Assembly (NCBI GenBank): GCA_036506275.1
Contig: DASXSB010000035.1
Span: forward strand, 1 to 7,989
Direction: 5' to 3'
Source of the DNA: DASXSB01 sp036506275
Lineage (GTDB): Bacteria > Methylomirabilota > Methylomirabilia > Rokubacteriales > CSP1-6
DNA: 7,989 nucleotides
Shown: positions 5,636 through 7,989 of the stretch, piece by piece
How the letters are laid out: each line of letters begins with the position of its first letter
Numbering within the stretch: the stretch's first letter is position 1
Notes under the pieces: generated by a model
What the model saw: only the letters and a program-made list of their open reading frames with translations
Databases searched by the model: none
What the model was told of the DNA's origin: nothing
Translations under genes and position numbers: made by a program

Positions 5636-7045
5636 ATGAACGCCACCGACCTCTGCTACACACCCGCCATCGAGATCGTGCGCCTCATCCGCACAAAGGC
5701 GCTGTCGCCGGTGGAAGTGACGCGCACCGTGCTGGAGCGGATCGACAGCGTCAACCCCCGCGTCAACGCGTTTTGCACGATGACCGCCGAGACCGCGATG
5801 GACACCGCGCGCGCCGCCGAACAGGCCGTGATGCGGGGGGCGCCGCTGGGGCCGCTCCACGGCGTCCCGTACTCGGTGAAGGACCTCAACTTCACCAAGG
5901 GCGTGCGCACGATGAGCGGCTCCTTCATCTTCGAGCATCGCGTGCCGGACGCGGACGCGCCACTCGTGCGGCGGTTGAAGGCCGCGGGCGGGGTGATGGT
6001 CGGCAAGACGACGAGCCCGGAGTTCGGGTGGAAGGCGCTCGGCGATTGCCCGCTCACCGGCATCACGCGCAATCCCTGGAACCTCGGCATGACCACGGGC
6101 GGGTCGAGCGCGGGCGCGGGGGCGGCCGCCGCCGCTGGCCTGGGACCGCTCGCGCAAGGATCGGACGGTGCGGGTTCCATTCGCATCCCGTCCTCGTTCT
6201 GTGGCGTGTACGGGTTCAAGCCGTCGTACGGGCGCGTTCCGAACTGGCCGCTCTCCAACAACGACAATTCGTCTCACAACGGCCCCATGACGCGGACGGT
6301 GGCGGACGCGGCCTTGATGCTGTCGGTGATGGCGGGACCGGACGACTGGGATCGCACCGCCCTCGACGCCGCGCCCGACGATTACGTGGGCGGCCTCGCG
6401 CGCAGCCTGAACGGCGTTCATGTCGCCTACAGCCCGGATCTCGACGGCTTCGCCGTCGATCCCGAGATCGCCACCATCGTGCGCGACGCCGTCCGCGCGT
6501 TCGAGGCGCTCGGCTGCATCGTGGACGAGGTCAAGCCGGGCTTCGCCGACACGCGCGAGCTGATCCGCATCATGTGGGCCGCGCACGAGGCCGGCAATCG
6601 CGGCGCCTTCCTTCCCCAGTGGCGCGAGCGCATGGATCCGGGGCTCGTCGCCTGCATCGAGGCCGGCCGTCGCCACAGCGTCGTCGATTACGTCCAGGCC
6701 CGCGATCGAAAGATCCAGTTCTGGGACACCGTGCGCCCGCTCTTCGAGCGCTACGAGTTCTTGCTCACGCCCAGCGTCTCGGTGGCGGCATTCGAGGTGG
6801 GCAAGCTCAATCCGGCGCATTTCCGGCAGCACGAATGGGACTGGTTCGACTGGGCGTCGTTCAGCTATCCGTTCAACTTCACCGGCCAGCCCGCGGCCAG
6901 CCTGCCCGCCGGTTTCACGGCGGCGGGGCTGCCCGTCGGGCTCCAGATCGTGGGCCGTCGCCACGCCGATCTCGCCGTGCTCCAGGCCTCGGCCGCGTTC
7001 GAATCCGCCCGGCCCTGGGCCGATCGGCGACCGCCGCTGGCGTGA
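5636..7045 (+). CDS. Amidase signature family hydrolase
   Basis: A 469-residue cytosolic enzyme of the amidase signature family, which hydrolyses carboxamides to acid and ammonia or amine through a Ser-cisSer-Lys triad. The triad is complete: K82 in YSVKD, S157 as the first serine of GGSSAGAG, and S181 in DGAGSIRIPSSFCG. The 24-residue distance between the serines matches the family, for example S217 and S241 in fatty acid amide hydrolase. The Gly/Ala-rich loop between them and the following GVYGFKPSYGRVP are also characteristic. The closing stretch GLPVGLQIVGRRHADLAVLQ is the usual amidase C-terminus. There is no signal peptide. Databases often label such proteins GatA, but no gatB or gatC is adjacent, so a tRNA amidotransferase role is unlikely. 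Its stop overlaps the start of the permease gene, implying coupled expression with an importer and hydrolysis of an imported amide or peptide-like compound. The substrate is unknown. Confidence 0.93.
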   Translation: MNATDLCYTPAIEIVRLIRTKALSPVEVTRTVLERIDSVNPRVNAFCTMTAETAMDTARAAEQAVMRGAPLGPLHGVPYSVKDLNFTKGVRTMSGSFIFEHRVPDADAPLVRRLKAAGGVMVGKTTSPEFGWKALGDCPLTGITRNPWNLGMTTGGSSAGAGAAAAAGLGPLAQGSDGAGSIRIPSSFCGVYGFKPSYGRVPNWPLSNNDNSSHNGPMTRTVADAALMLSVMAGPDDWDRTALDAAPDDYVGGLARSLNGVHVAYSPDLDGFAVDPEIATIVRDAVRAFEALGCIVDEVKPGFADTRELIRIMWAAHEAGNRGAFLPQWRERMDPGLVACIEAGRRHSVVDYVQARDRKIQFWDTVRPLFERYEFLLTPSVSVAAFEVGKLNPAHFRQHEWDWFDWASFSYPFNFTGQPAASLPAGFTAAGLPVGLQIVGRRHADLAVLQASAAFESARPWADRRPPLA

Positions 7046-7935
7046 GCGCCGTCGGCGCCGCCTCCGACGTCGCCGCCGCCGCCGGCGCGCCCCCCGCGCG
7101 CTTGCGTCTCGGCCGGTCGTGGCGGCGCGCCACCCGCAGCGTGGTGGTCGTCATCGGCGCGCTGTGCGCGCTGCTCGTGGTGGGCATGGCGGTGTTCGCG
7201 GATGCGCTGGCGCCCTACGCGCCCGACGAGCAGAACTTCGATCTCGTGGAGGCGCGGCCGCAGGCGCACGCGGTGTTCGGCACCGACCGCTTCGGGCGCG
7301 ACGTGTTCAGTCGCGTCATCCACGGCGCCCGCATCTCGCTCTACGTCGCTCTCACGTCGATCGTCGCCTCCATGCTGGTGGGCGGCGCCCTCGGGCTCAC
7401 GGCCGGCTACGCCGGCGGCGCCTGGGACAACGCCATTGGCCGCGTGCTCGACGTCTTCTTCAGCGTGCCCGGCCTTCTCCTCGCGGTGGGGATCGCCGCC
7501 ATGCGCGGCCCCGGCGTCAACAGCGCCGTGCTCGCGATCACGATCCTCTACACGCCGATCTTCGCGCGCGTCATGCGCGGTCCCGTGCTCGCCGAGCGCG
7601 CCAAGGACTACGTCGAGGCGGTGCGCGCCCTCGGCGCCCGGCACCTGACGGTGGCGCTCAAGCACGTGGTGCCGAACGTGATCTCGCCGTTCGTGGTGCA
7701 GGGAACGGTGGCGTTCTCGCAGGCCATCTTGATCGAGGCGTCCCTCAGCTACCTCGGCCTCTCCGCGCAGCCGCCCACGCCGTCGTGGGGGAACATGCTC
7801 AACGAGGGCCGCACGTATCTGGAGACGGCGCCGTGGATCTCGGTGTTCCCCGGGATCGCCATCATGGTCACCGTCCTCGCCTTCAACCTGATCGGCGACG
7901 GTCTCCGCGACGTCCTCGATCCGAGCGCGTCCTAG
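7042..7935 (+). CDS. Dipeptide/oligopeptide ABC importer permease (DppC/OppC type)
   Basis: A 297-residue inner-membrane subunit of a peptide-type ABC importer. After a cytoplasmic Ala/Arg-rich tail (about 1-32) comes a first membrane helix at about 34-53, then the periplasmic segment with FGTDRFGRDVFSR that is diagnostic of DppC/OppC-type permeases. Several further hydrophobic helices follow, starting near ISLYVALTSIVA. The EAA loop that contacts the ATPase is visible as E192-A-V-R-A-L-G198 continuing to HVVPNVISP. The end (SWGNMLNEGR, then LAFNLIGDGLRDVLDP) is the standard family C-terminus. I chose the GTG at 7042 because it gives full length and forms GTGA with the amidase stop; no separate Shine-Dalgarno is evident, as expected for translational coupling. 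The frame is also open upstream across the amidase gene, but that part shows no permease similarity. The partner permease (DppB type) and ATPases for this unit are not in the window downstream of the amidase. Confidence 0.92.
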   Translation: MSAVGAASDVAAAAGAPPARLRLGRSWRRATRSVVVVIGALCALLVVGMAVFADALAPYAPDEQNFDLVEARPQAHAVFGTDRFGRDVFSRVIHGARISLYVALTSIVASMLVGGALGLTAGYAGGAWDNAIGRVLDVFFSVPGLLLAVGIAAMRGPGVNSAVLAITILYTPIFARVMRGPVLAERAKDYVEAVRALGARHLTVALKHVVPNVISPFVVQGTVAFSQAILIEASLSYLGLSAQPPTPSWGNMLNEGRTYLETAPWISVFPGIAIMVTVLAFNLIGDGLRDVLDPSAS

Positions 7936-7942
7936 CGCGAAA

Positions 7943-7948
7943 AAGGAG
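7943..7948 (+). promoter_or_regulatory. Ribosome binding site of the last gene
   Basis: AAGGAG in an A-rich run, 6 nt before the ATG at 7955. It is a near-ideal Shine-Dalgarno and supports a real gene although only 35 nt of it are in the window. Confidence 0.65.
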
Positions 7949-7954
7949 CGTTCC

Positions 7955-7989
7955 ATGGGCCGTCATCTGAGCCGTCGCGAGTTCGTCCA
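7955..7989 (+). CDS. Start of a Tat-exported protein, probably the solute-binding protein (3' partial)
   Basis: Only 11 codons are visible, reading MGRHLSRREFV. S-R-R-E-F-V matches the twin-arginine consensus (S/T-R-R-x-F-L-K), so the product is expected to be exported folded. The gene begins 19 nt after the permease stop with a strong ribosome binding site, so it is probably co-transcribed with it. A family 5 periplasmic solute-binding protein is the most likely identity next to a DppC-type permease, and such proteins do sometimes carry Tat signals. This is inferred from context only; another Tat-dependent enzyme remains possible. Confidence 0.6.
   Translation, partial: MGRHLSRREFV

Noticed and set aside
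5153..6964. A 603-codon open frame on the minus strand opposite sorB and the amidase.
   Set aside because: Its translation is rich in Arg, His and Gly without recognisable domains, and it lies opposite two well-supported genes. Long antisense open frames are expected when GC-rich codons make stop codons rare.
5404..7041. The permease reading frame stays open far upstream, which could suggest a giant fusion protein starting at 5404.
   Set aside because: The upstream part is an out-of-frame shadow of the cytochrome and amidase genes with Arg/Ala-rich low-complexity translation. Permease similarity begins only after the GTG at 7042.
5636..7045. Glutamyl-tRNA(Gln) amidotransferase subunit A (gatA).
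   Set aside because: The signature is shared by the whole amidase family, and there is no gatB or gatC nearby. The gene is coupled to a transporter permease instead.

Overview
The window is a densely packed, very GC-rich stretch (well above 60% G+C by eye, with strong G/C preference at third codon positions). It suggests a Gram-negative, probably soil or sediment, heterotroph with a periplasm: there are two probable lipoproteins, two Tat-type signals and a Sec-exported c-type cytochrome. The mix of peptide-type ABC importers, an amidase, an enolase-superfamily enzyme and a sulfite dehydrogenase is common in metagenomic lineages such as Rokubacteria/Methylomirabilota and in many Proteobacteria. 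The sequence alone does not fix the taxon.

Layout. (1) 1-625 (+): the C-terminal part of an ATP-binding subunit of a dipeptide/oligopeptide ABC importer, cut by the window edge. (2) 639-1874 (+): a probable lipoprotein of the vanadium-dependent haloperoxidase/PAP2 family, 13 nt behind the ATPase and probably in the same transcript. (3) 3886 down to 1882 (-): a two-gene unit of a mandelate racemase/muconate lactonizing family enzyme followed after 4 nt by a Ser-type dienelactone-hydrolase-like lipoprotein. It runs head-on into the haloperoxidase gene, with stop codons 7 nt apart. (4) 3887-4032: a 146-bp divergent intergenic region. (5) 4033-5569 (+): a SorAB-type pair, a Tat-exported molybdenum sulfite dehydrogenase and its small monohaem cytochrome c. 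(6) 5636-7989 (+): a likely separate unit with its own TAGAAT -10 candidate. It holds an amidase-signature hydrolase, a DppC-type permease whose GTG start overlaps the amidase stop (GTGA), and the first 11 codons of a Tat-exported protein that is most likely the solute-binding protein.

How the genes may work together. SorA and SorB form a recognisable unit: sulfite is oxidised in the periplasm and electrons pass to cytochrome c. The amidase, permease and Tat-signal gene look like an import-and-hydrolyse cassette for an amide or peptide-like nutrient. The racemase-family enzyme and the esterase-like lipoprotein form a second catabolic unit with unknown substrate. The left-hand ATPase and right-hand permease belong to the same transporter superfamily, but five genes on both strands lie between them, so I treat them as parts of two different importers.

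I found no RNA genes, insertion sequences, CRISPR arrays or long repeats. No intergenic stretch exceeds 150 bp. I see no clearly new system. The points most worth a second look are the amidase-permease coupling, the haloperoxidase-like lipoprotein with a PSNH variant motif, and the KxH-type enolase-superfamily enzyme.
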